DNA from: Perognathus longimembris pacificus
Lineage: Eukaryota; Chordata; Mammalia; Rodentia; Heteromyidae
Reading direction: 5' to 3'
Length of the DNA stretch: 64,000 bases
Assembly: GCF_023159225.1 (NCBI RefSeq)
Contig: NC_063172.1
Span: 61,686,828 to 61,750,827, forward strand
This document shows, one piece after another, positions 1 through 11,390 of this stretch (its first letter is position 1; every line of letters starts with the position of its first letter). A program made the translations under genes and the position numbers. The notes beneath the pieces are model-generated. The model ran no database searches. It was not told the origin of the DNA and saw nothing but the letters and a program-made list of their open reading frames with translations.

Positions 1-1690
1 TTTCTGCTAAGAGGACATCTCTGTTGAGACTTGATGACAAGAAACCACAGCAGAAAGGCAGACAGTGAAAAGCAAGGGCTTCTGGGACAGGACACAGCTG
101 GCAAAGTTGTGGGTGAAATGCCTGGGTTGTTTTCCTAGTGCTCCCTTGGAAGATCAGTTTTCCCTGTGCCGCTGGTCGTCGCGTGTCATGTGACTTCTAA
201 CGTTCCAGCAGCTCAGGGCTGTGGTTTAGGAATAGAGCATGAAATTGTGTATGGTGGGCATGCTTTGTAACTTTGCAATTGTAGCATCTGAGGGTGGAGA
301 GAAAGAAGCATGAATATCCATCTTCCCCAGGCTGTGCAGACCCAACGCTTGTTTCAAGCTCTGGGGCCCCACGGAGGCTCTAGCCAGGACCCAAGCTGGC
401 ACTTCCCATGTGGGAGGCAGTGATAAGCAGGGCGAAGCTCCCTGCACTGCGCTGGAATGAAAGCGCGATTTCAACACCAAGTGTGACTCACAGAGAGGCC
501 TTCCCGAGTGAAAAGTGCCTTGAAAATGTATAAATCTCGGTCTTTCCATTTTACGCTTTTCTTCGAGAGGGGAAAGATCTAGAAGGGAATAAGCTTCAAG
601 TCAGGAGACTTTCTGTAGCTAAGGATGGAGTACTGGCTTTCCACAACACTGTCAAATGAGAGCACGGAATGACACTGGCCATTCTGAAAGCTGAGGCAGT
701 ATTGGCAAGCACCGCAGGCCCACTTTAGCTAACCTGGCCATATTGTTTATGAGCAGATCGCTCACTCCGGCCTCTGCACCTTCAGACTCTCTTGACGGAG
801 AAACGGATGCTCAGATTGCTTGAAGGGTGACGGCAGGTGGCCTTCTCGTGAGGTATAATGACTCATGTTCTCTGATGTCCCGGAGACAGGACAAGGTCCT
901 GGTTACGCTCTTTGTTGTTGTTGTTGTTGCTAAGGCAATGTTCCCTACATCAATTTTCATTAATGTAACTCCTTAGGTTATGGAAACATTTATAATTAGA
1001 TTAATCTTAGTTTTAATCTTAGTTAGCCAAGGACTATACTTCTCACATCATGTAACTCAGGGCCTGCTTTGCTCCTTGATCTGAGGTTACCTTGTTTGGT
1101 TTGTTTTTAAGTATATTTTTACATATATTCTATGTAGTCTTTCTTCAAGTTGTTTTTTTCTTTTTGCCACAATAAGAAATATATTGTACTTAAATGGGAA
1201 GCAACAGTATTTCACAAACCAATGTTTGTTCTTACTACAAGAAATTCAATCTGGCATTTTATATACTGTAGTGTCATCCTTCATCATGCTCTATTTCCTT
1301 GTTTTAAATGCTAGTCAGAGCCACTAAAATGTCCTCGTTATTCAGGAATAGGTTGAGACCTGAGATCTGAAAATCAGTGTCGGCCAGGTGGCCGAGTTGC
1401 CCCTGGTGACTGGTGTTTGGTGCGTACCAGCTTCTTCAGGGTGATGTGGTGCTGTTTCTCCCAGGGCTCAGAACATGGCAGGTGGTTCCACTGGGTAATA
1501 GATGGTTAGAGGACTGAATTTCTTGAGTTATGAACTCCCTCAAGATTGCAGGTTAAACAGAATCAGAGCCAAGAAAAGCATGGATAGATATCCTCTGTTT
1601 GTACATTATGAGTTCTGGAGAATCTAATTCCCTTGGTCAAAACGATCACCAGCTCAAATCCTTCTTCTCTCTTGTTTTTATTTTTCTGTT
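1..1690. other. Unassigned sequence, no gene seen
   Basis: I recognise no exon, RNA gene or repeat family in this stretch, apart from a short (TTG)n run at about 912-929. The open frames are short, overlap on both strands and show no coding bias that I can see. Confidence 0.5.
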
Positions 1691-1694
1691 GATT

Positions 1695-1835
1695 GCTTTC
1701 TATTTGATTAGTTATAAGCAGTTTTAGGGAGGCAATTTGAACTTTGGTCACTTCTCCATGTATAAAATGAGAAGTCTTTCTCGTGAGATTGTTAGGATTC
1801 AGTGAAGTAGTGTAGACAAAGCACTTAGAACACAT
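1695..1835 (+). repeat. MIR SINE fragment
   Basis: The stretch has the order typical of the 3' half of a mammal-wide MIR: an ATAAAATGAG-like segment, a GTGAGATTGTTAGGATT-like segment, then CAAAGCACTTAGAACA. It is strongly diverged, as expected for a pre-eutherian family. Borders are approximate. Confidence 0.6.
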
Positions 1836-2205
1836 GGTGATTTTTCATTATGAGCTATTTTTATTGTTTTCATTGTTAAATCTATCAGCTAATAAGAGCC
1901 CACAATATTTTCCATCTTTACATCCTGGTATTTTAGTCCTGGGATGCAAGGGGGAGGTGATCAAGAAAAGGTTTTCTCGTCCATTCCAACTGCTACTCAT
2001 TCCTCACTTGATACTGACGACTTGCTTGGCTTATAATAAATAATAGAACCTATTTTTCACATTTCTGGAGCTTGTGAGGGCCAACATCCAGGTAGATTTG
2101 AGATGTGGTAGGTGTTTACTCTGACTTGTTTGTAGGAATTTACTCTGATTTATTGGTGTCATCTTTGCAATAGGTCTCTATTTGCTGAGAGAGGCTACCT
2201 TTCTG

Positions 2206-2207
<2 letters not shown>

Positions 2208-2257
<50 letters not shown>
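2208..2257. repeat. (TG)n microsatellite
   Basis: About 24 uninterrupted TG units. It abuts the tail end of the antisense SINE that starts near 2258, so it probably grew from that element's 3' tail. Confidence 0.95.
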
Positions 2258-2258
<1 letters not shown>

Positions 2259-2476
2259 GGTTGTGGGGCTTGAAATCAGCGTCTCTGAGCTTTTGTACTC
2301 CAGGTTAGTGCTATACCACTTGAGCTACCAGCTCTACTTCTTGCTTTTGTGATAAGTAAACGAAGATAAGAGTCTCATAGACTTTCCTGCTCAGGTTGGT
2401 TTTGAACCATGATTCTCAGGTCTCAGCCTCCCGAGTAGCTAAGATTACAGATAGGAGCCACCAGCACCTTGCTATA
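2258..2476 (-). repeat. Dimeric SINE, B1-like left + Geo-like right monomer
   Basis: Read on the minus strand, a B1/7SL-like left monomer (CCCGAGTAGCTAAGATTACA on the plus strand) is followed by the right monomer (CACTTGAGCTACCAGCTC on the plus strand). The tail is the adjoining (TG)n, which is (CA)n in the element's sense. It is diverged from the window's consensus, so this is an older copy. Confidence 0.8.
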
Positions 2477-2679
2477 GTGTCTTTTCCCCATTCATTAAAA
2501 TTTTGCTTCCATGACTCTATTGCCTCTCCAAAGGCTACCCCACCTGATTTCATCACTGCAGGGGGTAAGAATTTCAAAGGGAAACGTTTCTAAGAGATCT
2601 AGGACTGTATCTTTTTATCCTCATTTTCTACCTTTATATCTATATCAGACACAATAGTTTATTACTTTATAAAACTAAC

Positions 2680-2790
2680 TGGCATTGGGTAGGGTCATGG
2701 CTCAAGAGGTAGAGTGCTTGCTAGGTAAGCACAACGTCTTAAGTTCAAACCCCAGCACTGTTAACAATAAATAGATAAATTAAAAAATAA
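2680..2790 (+). repeat. tRNA/ID-like SINE monomer
   Basis: A GGCTCAAGAGGTAGAGTGCT segment resembles a pol III A box and an AGTTCAAACCCCAGCAC segment resembles a B box. An AT-rich tail follows. It is a single monomer without the B1-like partner. Confidence 0.55.
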
Positions 2791-2859
2791 TTAGCATTGG
2801 GAGGGAGGAAGAATGAGGACTATAGAAGGTCAAAGTCCCAGTGAGACCTAGAGATCAAT

Positions 2860-4260
2860 TACCCTCATCCCAATCATGAGCCTATTCTTAGAAACAGGAC
2901 CTACTGATGGAAGGTCAAATGCCAGGAAGAAAGGGTTCTAGGACTCTGTGGCAGGGGAGAAGACAACCGGATCTCTGCTGGAATAACCAACTCCACAAAT
3001 TATCTCCCCTAGGAGATGCCGTCTTGTTTAAAGATGTGGGTGATAAGTCTAAGGACTTATGGTAAGTCATGGGGACCCAGTGCTCTATCCTTGTGTCTCA
3101 GCTACAGAGAGTGGCTTTATCAGGCAGGTAGTAAATGGAGTCACGGTCCTGGCCCATCTCATGGTGGGTCTTCTAGGTGCATAGATCAATAGGCGATCAC
3201 TTCGCAGGCGCTTGAATATATAGTCAGTAAGCTCATACTAAACTTGGCAGAGACTTCATGTTGGTTTCCTGCCCTGTGTGCTAAGAGTTACTGTAGTAGG
3301 AAAAGCCAAGTAGAAATCCTGGAATCTACTTTTCCATATCAAGGTAGTAAATCAAAAGCAGTATGGTATCCCGTGATGTGTGACTGAGATAATTACTATA
3401 CTAAGTGACTTAAATGATGCAAAGGAAGTGACTTTCATCATAATCACTCAGCTGGTCCTTGCCAAACCAGATGAATCATGGAAGAGACAATAGGCTATGG
3501 AAAACAACCAAATAATGGCGCTCATCACAACCGCTTTGTCCCACTTGGTCTGGTAACAGCCACAAGTCTTGAAGTACAGACACAAACTGGCCTGGTGAAT
3601 GCATCACTTTCCACGCGGAAGCAGAAACAAAAGCAGCTGACGGATAACAGTATACAATCATGAATTACTCACCAGGATATGTTGTGTCTTTTTCACTCTG
3701 TCCTGAGAGTAGGAAGGACAGATTTGCCTGGGTATTATGCTGAACATTGATTCCGTGGGTCAAATAATCTATGTACCATAGTACATTAAGCCTTCCAAGC
3801 CAATGCAGCGGAAGTACCACCAATAACAGAGGACTGACCATGGACGTGAATCCCTGCTCTTAGTGTCCCAGTACATGAATGGAGTGTCATGAAGGCAGAA
3901 GATGGAGGCTCAACATGAGCCCCAGAGCTTGGGCTTCTGCGCTGCAAGGCTGATACTCTAGCTGAATGTCAGCTCTACAACACTGAATTCCTTGAGCAGC
4001 TCAGCAAGATGCTGTGGCAAATGTGCTATAAAAGATAGGATCTCTCTCGTGATAGGGAGAAGAAAGATGCCTGTCCCCCGAGGTTAATATATATTGCTGG
4101 CATGAATTTGTCTTTCCTGCCCGCAAGATGTTGGCCATCATACTATCCACACTGTGTCTGACTTACTGACAGGGGTTCATACATAATACGTCCTTGGGCC
4201 AATGACCCCTTTTATGATACAGGACGTAAGAGCAGAGTGTACAAGGCAGTGAGGTGCGCT
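2860..4260 (+). mobile_element. Decayed ERVL/MaLR-type retroviral internal region
   Basis: Several stretches resemble the internal region of mammalian ERVL/MaLR elements as I remember it: around 3170-3260 and around 3590-3720, with weaker resemblance near 4120-4230. The region has no intact frame; stop codons and shifts occur in all frames. It is an inert fossil. No flanking LTR pair is visible close by. Identification is from memory and needs a library search. The alternative is unrelated unique sequence. Confidence 0.45.
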
Positions 4261-4309
4261 GATTTTTACCCTGTGTCACGGCTCTCGGGTTGGGAAGGTA
4301 TCTTTGTTT

Positions 4310-4515
4310 TGATTTTTTGGGTGGTACTGGAGTAGGAACCCAGGACCTTGTGTTTGCGAGGCAGTCACTCTACCGCTTGACCACACCCCAAGCCCATTTT
4401 GCTTTAGCAATCTTCTCAGTTGGATATCAGGTTTTTGCTGGCCTGACTAGTTATGCCTCTGTCATGCCTCCCCTATAGCTGGGATTACAGATGTGCATCC
4501 GCATGCCCAACTTCT
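4310..4515 (-). repeat. Old composite SINE (B1-like + ID-like)
   Basis: On the plus strand an antisense tRNA-like monomer (GAACCCAGGACCTTGTG, then CACTCTACCGCTTGACC) is followed by an antisense B1-like monomer ending in TAGCTGGGATTACAGATGTG. It lacks the Geo-like signature of the other dimers, so it may belong to an older subfamily. Confidence 0.6.
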
Positions 4516-4625
4516 CTTTTTTTAAAGTTATTATTGTCGAAGGGTTTTTCTAGGCTGGCCTGGACCTGTGATCCTTCTACTATCTACCTCCTGAGTATCT
4601 AACTACTCACTGTATACTGCCAGAA
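4516..4625 (-). repeat. B1-like monomer fragment
   Basis: A T-rich start is followed by GGCTGGCCTGGACCTGTGAT and CTCCTGAGTATCTAACTACT, which is the antisense B1 pattern. It lies directly after the previous element and may be part of the same old insertion. Confidence 0.5.
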
Positions 4626-4693
4626 AAGACCTAAGATGCCAGGTTACTATGCACTCGTGGATGAAGGAGTTACTCTGGGATGCAAAAAAACCC

Positions 4694-4960
4694 CCACTAC
4701 TTCTTTTTTTTTCTTTCAAATAGCTGATTTTATTTGTCTACCAATTTCATGACATATTTATTACACACAGGAGAATAATTTCAGTACAGTGACATCCGAG
4801 TCTACAAATTTCTTGAAGAACTCTGCTAAATCATATAGATCCCATGATGCATTGGGTTTTCCATAGCTTCTTTCCTTCAGATCCTCATATGAGTTGCTGC
4901 TTTAGTAGCAATCTCTGAAACTTCAGCCTCCTTTTTGGCTTTTGTAAAGTTGTAGGAGGC
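4694..4960 (-). pseudogene. 3' end of a processed retrocopy, parent not identified
   Basis: On the minus strand the segment ends in AATAAA about 16 bases before an A-rich run (plus strand 4694-4713), preceded by a second AATAAA. Upstream lies a coding-like stretch of about 45 codons rich in Asp, Glu, Lys and Phe, ending in a stop; a frameshift separates it from a further Lys/Glu-rich stretch. These are hallmarks of a retroposed mRNA 3' end. A SINE sits at its 5' side (from 4962), so its upstream extent is unclear. I do not recognise the parent gene. Confidence 0.45.
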
Positions 4961-4961
4961 T

Positions 4962-5158
4962 ATTTTTTTTTTTTTTGGCCAGTCTTGGGGCTTGAACTCA
5001 GGGCCTGAGCACTCTCCCTGGTTCTTTCTTTTTCCTCAAGGCTAGCACTCGGCCACTTGAGCCACAGCTCCACTTCTGGCTTTTTCTATATATGTGGTGC
5101 TAAGGGCTTCACGTATGCAAGGCAAGCACTCTACCAGTAGGCCATATTCCCAGCCCCC
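4962..5158 (-). repeat. ID-Geo type dimeric SINE
   Basis: The plus strand shows poly-T, then GGCCAGTCTTGGGGCTTGAA, the right monomer (GCCACTTGAGCCACAGC) and an ID-like left monomer ending in GGCCATATTCCCAGCCCC. Both halves are present, so this is a full-length element. It adjoins the retrocopy end at 4960. Confidence 0.85.
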
Positions 5159-5394
5159 GTGCTGTATCCTTAAGAGGCAAAAAACTTGGCTTAGGAGTTA
5201 GGTAGGGCTTTGTTCATTTTTTTCTACTATCACTATTTCTACCATCACAACTGTCAGGGGCTTGTGTTTTTCAGTGCATATAATTTTAGATACTGTGTTT
5301 CTCAGAGGAGGCTCTTTCCACCAGAAATAGCAGTCCAGGACTGTTTGTGAGCTTTCTGTCTCTAGACTATGGTATCTGAAGTGACCAACTTACA

Positions 5395-5700
5395 AAAAGT
5401 TGGCTCAGAATTGGGTTCCCATTTTCCGAGGCTCCGGCCTGGCCACAGCTGGCTTTGCTGCTTTGGGTTGTGGTAAGGCGCTCCGTGTGGTGGAACAAGG
5501 TGGTAGTGGTAAACTATGCACCTCGAGGCCAGTACCCACGAAGGAGGAGAGGAGGAGGCTGGAGGCTCACAGTCTCCTTAGAGGGAAAATCCCTGACGAC
5601 TCAAGGACTTCCCACCGTCTCTACAAGTTCCCACTCATGTCTGCCTTGAGCCTTTAACACACAGGCCTTCGGTGGTCAGCCAAGATGGAAAGTATAGCTG
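5395..5700 (+). repeat. Ancient interspersed repeat, family unassigned
   Basis: The order of short motifs (GGCTCAGAATT, GCTTTGGGTTGTGGT, GGACTTCCCACC, GCCTTTAACACACAGG) matches the copy at 29636-30010. It is therefore a repeat and not a gene, despite an open frame of 85 codons. From memory it resembles an old mammalian LTR or related medium-reiterated repeat. Confidence 0.5.
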
Positions 5701-6021
5701 CTGTCAGTGTAGCTGCTTCTCTGCTTCCATTGTTCTCCTTATGGTCATAGACAACAAGATGGAAAAGGCTACCATACCAGGGGAACACTTGCTCCTCGTC
5801 AGCACCAGAGAGTTGGACTTCTGCTCAGCAGGAGGGGCAGGCAGGTATGTGTTTGGCATGGCTCCGGGTGTACTCAGACGCAGTAGAAACCGCACTTGGG
5901 AGCATGTAGCACACGTGGTCACTCTCTGATTGGAGAGGGGAAGAAAGCTCAGCTCCCATGTGAAAGTCGCACAGAGCCATGGCAGGACTGCCCGGCGCCA
6001 CGGGAATTTACGATGGGTGGT

Positions 6022-6382
6022 TGTTATGGTATGAATGTGTTCCCCAAAAGTACATGTGTTGGAAACTTAATTTTCAAACGCATGCCATATCTCAAAGGAT
6101 TTTGGAGATGGGGAGTAGAGGAGTTAACTGGAATTAGATAAACTCTGAGGGTCGTGGCGAAGGTCATGGCATTCCTGGATCTAGAAGGGGAAGAGACATA
6201 GAATTGAGTACACGACTCTGTCTTATCCCATGGTTTTCTCTGCCTGTTGTAATGCAGCAGGGGCTCTCACTAGATATAAGAACCATACTCTTGCCCTTCC
6301 CAGCCTCTTGTACCATGAGCTAAATAAGCCTGTATTCTTTAAAGATCGTAGCTCCCTTCTTTTAGCAATAGAAAGCAGACTG
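6022..6382 (+). mobile_element. Solo LTR, MaLR (MST/MLT1-like)
   Basis: It starts TGTTATGGTATGAATGTGTT. It contains ACATGTGTTGGAAACTTAAT and a late TGTAATGCAGCAGGGGCTCT. An AATAA-type polyadenylation region lies near 6322, and it ends in TTAGCAATAGAAAGCAGACT. This order is the classic MaLR LTR layout. No internal region follows. Confidence 0.7.
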
Positions 6383-9289
6383 TCGCCGTGATAGAGCAGA
6401 GCAGTGGTTGCCTTGGGAACCCCTGTGGCAGACAGGGCTTCTCCTGAATAACGATCTGGTAAGTTCTGATGGGAATTGTGGCAAGGGATCCTGGGGAAGC
6501 CACATCTGGATGGAGTGAACTCAATGGGAGGACTAGGTGGTAGGTGTACACTAGATCCAGTTTGTGCTTCTCGAATCCATGTTCCTGAGCCAAGAGCCCT
6601 AGCTTCTTGTGTGGCAGCAGTTAACCTCTGTCAGTTCTCTCCTTCACCACGTGAGTTACTTGTGGTAGATGGGTGCAGCTTTAGCCAGAAAATTCATATA
6701 GCCCCTCCAGGTTAGAGGCTCTTAGTCAATCAAGGCCATTATCAAGTGCTGCTAGTGGGGATAACTCTGGAGTTGTGTTTTTATTTCACAGCTCCTTCCT
6801 GCCCCATGGTAGACCAGACCAAAGCCAGACTCTTCCAGAGACAGGAATCTTGTTCCTTTCTCCTAGCTCCTGCCACCTTCATTCACTCTACTTTGTTGGC
6901 TCTTTCCATAAGGCACTTCCTCAGTGACTCTTGTGCACCTGGCTATCCAACTGAGGTTCTGGCCTTCTCTCTCCTTTGTCCTCTGGCCTACAGAGAAGGC
7001 ATTAATTTAATTGTCCCATGAACAAAAAATATATACCATGGTTGAAAGGAGTCATTGGATGGTAGAACTGAGAGTTCCATAGAGAGCGAAATCTACTCAG
7101 AAGCACCTCTTAGTGCTGTATCTTTTCTTTTTATTATTGATACATAATGAATACAAGAGAAAGTGCACGGAGATGGAGAGCTTGCTGAATGTGTGCAGGA
7201 ACACTGTGAGAGGGGAGCAAAAGGGGCACAAGAGGCGCATAGTCTTCTGTAGCTCAGGCCAGAAATGACCATGACACTCCCACTGCCCCTTTGTAGCCCA
7301 GAGCTTGTCATAAGGCCTTGGAATGAGAAAACTGGGCATGGGTGAGATCAGGAGTCTCTATACCAATAGATAGGAACTTGGAAAAACCGTCTTTTCTCCA
7401 CTGAGTTTTCTTGTGTATATATTTATCTCCTTTTCTCAGTCTTGGTGGCCAACTTAACCATCCCAACCCAATACAGAAGAGGAGAGACTTTGTGTCCAGT
7501 ATGTTTGTTCCAATGGTAAATTCTGATTTGGGATACATTTAATGCAACATTCAATGATAATAAAATCACCTTTATTACAATTGGATATTCAATTTGGAAC
7601 AAAATGGTAGTAAGCTTTCTCTTGGGAATATCTTTGCCATTTTTTAACAAATTGCAGTGAAAATGTGCACATCGATATAGGCCGTTGGCCATACGATTAC
7701 AAGAGAAGCATGTAACTCCGAGAAGGACTGATAATGCTGGACAAAATGTAAAAATAATTACAGACCTTTTGATATTGACGTAAATTCTCATAATGACTAC
7801 CATTACTGGCTGTGGAGAACACCTTCTCTAATGACTCCCTTTTGGGGACTTAGTAATACCCTCGGAAATGCCCTAGATACTGAGTTTCTATTAGTAACTG
7901 TGGACCTCTAAGACATAACAATGATAATCCTATATTATTCTGCGAATAAATTCTGCTGAATTCACAGACAGGTGGCATCATGTGAGCACTAATGTATAAG
8001 GCATACTCAGTTGTAATAAGACTACTGTTATCTTTAGCACAATAATGCTGAATTTGCTCCAGACATGCCAGGAGGTGCTATTAGCTATGACAGGACTTAA
8101 CTCTTTGGGGTCCTATGTAAGCATCTTTAGACAACATTGTCGATGATTTTTTTAACCTCAGAATCACAAGTCTTTTCTTGGATTTAATTTAATTTTCTAC
8201 TGTGCCCGCTCTCTTGCTTTTCTCCTTGTATATTTTATAATGACCCGTTTTGCATTCTAATTCCACTTTATACGGAAATGAGTATTTGCCCCTCTGTCCG
8301 TTTGTCCATCTCTTCATTTATCTTGTCTGGGAGATGCATCGTGATGCTCTGCCCACCCGTGTGTGTACCCTGTCCTGTCTCCCTGACTACGCAGACTCTC
8401 TAGAGCCATGCCATTTGTCTAAAATGATGCATTCTCCATGTGACAAACACTGCTCCTGGCTAAAAACAGACACTGAACGTCATCAGGGAATTCACTTGGA
8501 TGCAGTGGGCTTGCTCAACAGATGGCTTTGTGGGTAGGAGAAAAGCTCTGTTTTTTTCTTGTCCTAGATTAGAGTCACGAGCACACAAGAGCCATTCATG
8601 TATATATAAGGTGATGTCCCCCGCACCGGCCCCCAGAACACGAGCCGTGTCCTCAGACCAGATCTACTCTTCTTCAGCACCTGACCACAGGTCCACTGTG
8701 GGTGCGTTCCAGCGGAGCCAAAGTCCACTACCCCCTTGGTCTTCAGCTCATGGTTGGCTTTCTTGCTCTCTCTCCTTTGGTGACTTTCTATGGCCTGCCA
8801 CCCAGAAATGTGAGGGGAAAAACTCAGGACAGAGAGACCACTGCCTCTGTCGGCAGCTATTTCTGTCAACCTAAAAGGCCATTTAAGAAAAATACTTGAT
8901 TTCCTTTCCTCTTTCCTGCAGCCCCTGAGAAAGTATGGGTGGGTCAGATCATGAGTGGCAGCTCAATAGGACAGGATTGTTACCTATTTGAGGAATGACC
9001 TTCTCTTCTCCTGTCCCATCGTGAAATGGCGTGGACCGAGCCAAGGGTTGATGCACCAGGCTCCTCCTCAGCATGGTGTTAGTCTTCTGCTTGTCCTTGC
9101 AGCTCCCAAGAGCATGAGTGAGCAAGGATTTACATGTACAGCAAACCTGTGATCATCTAGTCCTGGGGACGGAGGCCGCAGTCACCTGTGTGGTGGTGCA
9201 TGAAACTTGACATTGAGCGTCTCCCTCTCATGGAAATCGACAGCCCAAATGTTTGGACAACTTGCGCAAATGCTTTGGGCCTCAGTCTT
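6383..9289. other. Unassigned sequence, no gene seen
   Basis: About 2.9 kb without a repeat family or exon that I recognise. The longest open frame is 126 codons (7423-7803, minus). It has no visible domain, and its start is not supported by any promoter-like feature. Confidence 0.5.
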
Positions 9290-9861
9290 TTACTTTTTAA
9301 AATACATATACATTTTTAATCATCTTTAAATAGTTGTACAAAGGAGTTGCCATTCAACAGAGTGGTCTTATGGATGCAACTCGTTGTGGTTAATGTTAAC
9401 CCTTTCCCCATTCTTCCCCATCTTTCCCAACTCTACTCCTTCCCCCAATTTTCTTAATTTAGTAGTATATACAATGACTTTTGTAAGTGAATTTTCCTCA
9501 TTTCCTCTGTCCATTTGTCTATCCCTCTTTCCTTGACCCTCTCCACTTTGAGAGTCCATTTCCTGGTGGTTATTTTGTTGGCCTGGGAGGCAGGTTTCCT
9601 AAGGAATTACATTGTTTGAGTTCTACCCTATTTTGAATATGCATAATTCATTTGTGTATGCTTGCATATTACCCCAACATGTTGATTTTTCCCAAGTCCT
9701 TCCATTTCTTCGCAAATGATACAATATCATTCTTTCTAATAGATCAGTACAATTTCCCTTATGCATATATACCACACTTGCTTGATCCATTTATCCATTG
9801 AGGGGCATCTGGGCTGATTTCCATACCTTGGTTATGGCAAATAATGCTGTTCTATCCTATT
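9290..9861 (-). mobile_element. L1 3' end, antisense (first part)
   Basis: The plus strand begins T-rich. It then shows CTTTAAATAGTTGTACAAAG, which matches the L1 3' end seen elsewhere in the window, and later the ACCACACTTGCTTGATCCAT and TTGAGGGGCATCTGGGCTG motifs of L1 3' sequence. It resumes at 10136 after a SINE. Confidence 0.8.
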
Positions 9862-9911
9862 TTGTGTGTGTGTGTGTGCGTGCGTGTGTGCGTGTGTGCG
9901 CGCATGCGTGC
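9862..9911. repeat. (TG)n microsatellite with CG interruptions
   Basis: TG/CG alternating purine-pyrimidine tract at the tail of the antisense SINE that follows. Confidence 0.9.
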
Positions 9912-10135
9912 ACTGGTTATGGGGCTTGAACTAAGGGCCTGAGCACTGTCCCTGAGCTCATGTGCTCAAGGCTAGCACTCTACCCCTGGAGTCACAGCGC
10001 CACTTCTGGCTTTTTGGTGGTTGATTGGAGATAAGAGTCTCACAGACTTTGCTGCTCCGAGTTCCTTTCAAGCCTCAATTCTCAGATCGCAGACTCCCAA
10101 ATGGCTAGAATTCCAGGCGTGAGCAACCAGCACCC
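9912..10135 (-). repeat. Dimeric SINE, B1-like + Geo-like
   Basis: Antisense right monomer (CTTGAACTAAGGGCCTGAGC) is followed by antisense B1-like left monomer ending in GGCGTGAGCAACCAGCACCC. It interrupts the antisense L1, because L1 sequence continues on both sides. Confidence 0.85.
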
Positions 10136-10398
10136 AGCTTTGTATTCTAATTTATCATCTTTTGGATCAATGTCCAGAAGTGGAATTGCAGATTATAGGG
10201 TAGCTCTGTGTTTAGGTGTTTGAGGAACCTCCATGCTCTTTCCAGAGGGAGCAAGTTTTCACTCCCTCCCAGAGCACACTAGGTTTCCTCCAGCAGGGGT
10301 CCTTGCTTGGATTGACGACGGCCATCATACTGTGGGTGAGACGGCTCCTCGGTGTTTTGATTTGCATTCCTTTATGTGGCCTCAGACGAGGAATCTGA
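10136..10398 (-). mobile_element. L1 3' end, antisense (second part)
   Basis: Continues the L1 after the SINE: GGATCAATGTCCAGAAGTGG, then GAGGAACCTCCATGCTCTTT and GTGTTTTGATTTGCATTCC, in the usual antisense L1 order. Confidence 0.75.
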
Positions 10399-10480
10399 AC
10401 GTGAGGGTCTCTAAGGTGCCATTTCTTAGTGGATGAGCTGGAGCCGGTGTCATCTGGAGGCTGGGCCTGGCTGCGTGCGG

Positions 10481-11020
10481 GGATTGTGTGGCTCTGTCTT
10501 TGCCACGTCTGACCCACTCGGGGGATGCGTGTCTCTGTCTTTGCCACGTCTGACCCACTCAGGGGTTGCGTGGCTCTGTCTTTGCCACGTCTGACCCACT
10601 CAGGGGTTGCGTGGCTCTGTCTTTGCCACATCTGAGCCACTTGGGGATTGCGTGGCTCTGTCTTTGCCACGTCCAAGCCCTCAGGGATTGTGTGGCTGTC
10701 TTTCCTATGTCCCAGCCCTCGGGGATGGTGTGGCTGTCTTTCCTATGTCCCAGCCCTCGGGGATGGTGTGGCTGTCTTTGCCATGTCCCAGCCCTCGGGG
10801 ATGGTGTGGCTGTCTTTGCCATGTCCCAGCCCTCGGGGATGGTGTGGCTGTCTTTCCTATGTCCCAGCCCTCGGGGATTGCGTGGCTCTGTCTTTGCCAT
10901 GTCCCAGCCCTCGGGGATGGTGTGGCTGTCTTTCCCACGTCTGAGCCCTCGGGGATTGCGTGGCTCTGTCTTTGCCACTTGTGGATTGTGTGGCTGTCTT
11001 TGCCACGTCCGAGCCCCCGG
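10481..11020. repeat. Minisatellite, about 13-14 units of 38-41 bp
   Basis: Units begin GGGGATTGCGTGGCTCTGTC and end in CC(A/C)...CTCGG. The first four are 41 bp with an ACCCACTC-type end. Later units are 38 or 40 bp with CCCAGCCCTC and either GTGGCTGTC or GTGGCTCTGTC. One unit near 10980 is truncated. Both 38 and 41 are 2 modulo 3, so the reading frame rotates from unit to unit and all frames stay open. This explains the long overlapping open frames (up to 204 codons, minus strand 10857-11471). They are not a gene. Confidence 0.95.
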
Positions 11021-11347
11021 GGCTGGCTCTCCTGGAGTTGCCAGCGTCAGCCACCCCGGCCGTGCGCGCGGAGGAGCAGCCTGTTGAATGAGTGTCATGA
11101 GGAGCACGGGGAAGCGAGGGCTGGCTGAGGCGGGCTCGCACGGGCAGGGCACTCACGCCAGCCTGCCTGGGAGCGGCCACACCTTGCTGCTGGGAGTGAG
11201 CTCCCGGGACATTGGTTGAGGGCCTCCGTCCATGCCAACCGCGGCGGCTTCTATGGCTTTTGCTCTCCCTGTTCAGTCCTAGCGTCTGCTCTCTGTACAG
11301 AAGGTTGTTGCTGCCTCGCTTCCACCCACTGCTGAGCCAGGGGGACG

Positions 11348-11390
11348 CCCAGCCCCCCTCCACGGAGCCCCAGCCCCCCTCCACGGAGCC
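11348..11390. repeat. 21-bp tandem duplication
   Basis: CCCAGCCCCCCTCCACGGAG plus one base occurs twice head to tail without mismatch. Confidence 0.9.

Noticed and set aside
8917..8930. Splice-acceptor-like TTCCTCTTTCCTGCAG
   Set aside because: No convincing open stretch or donor follows. Such sites occur by chance in pyrimidine-rich DNA.
10481..11020. CRISPR-like regular repeats
   Set aside because: Units are contiguous with no spacers, and the context is mammalian.
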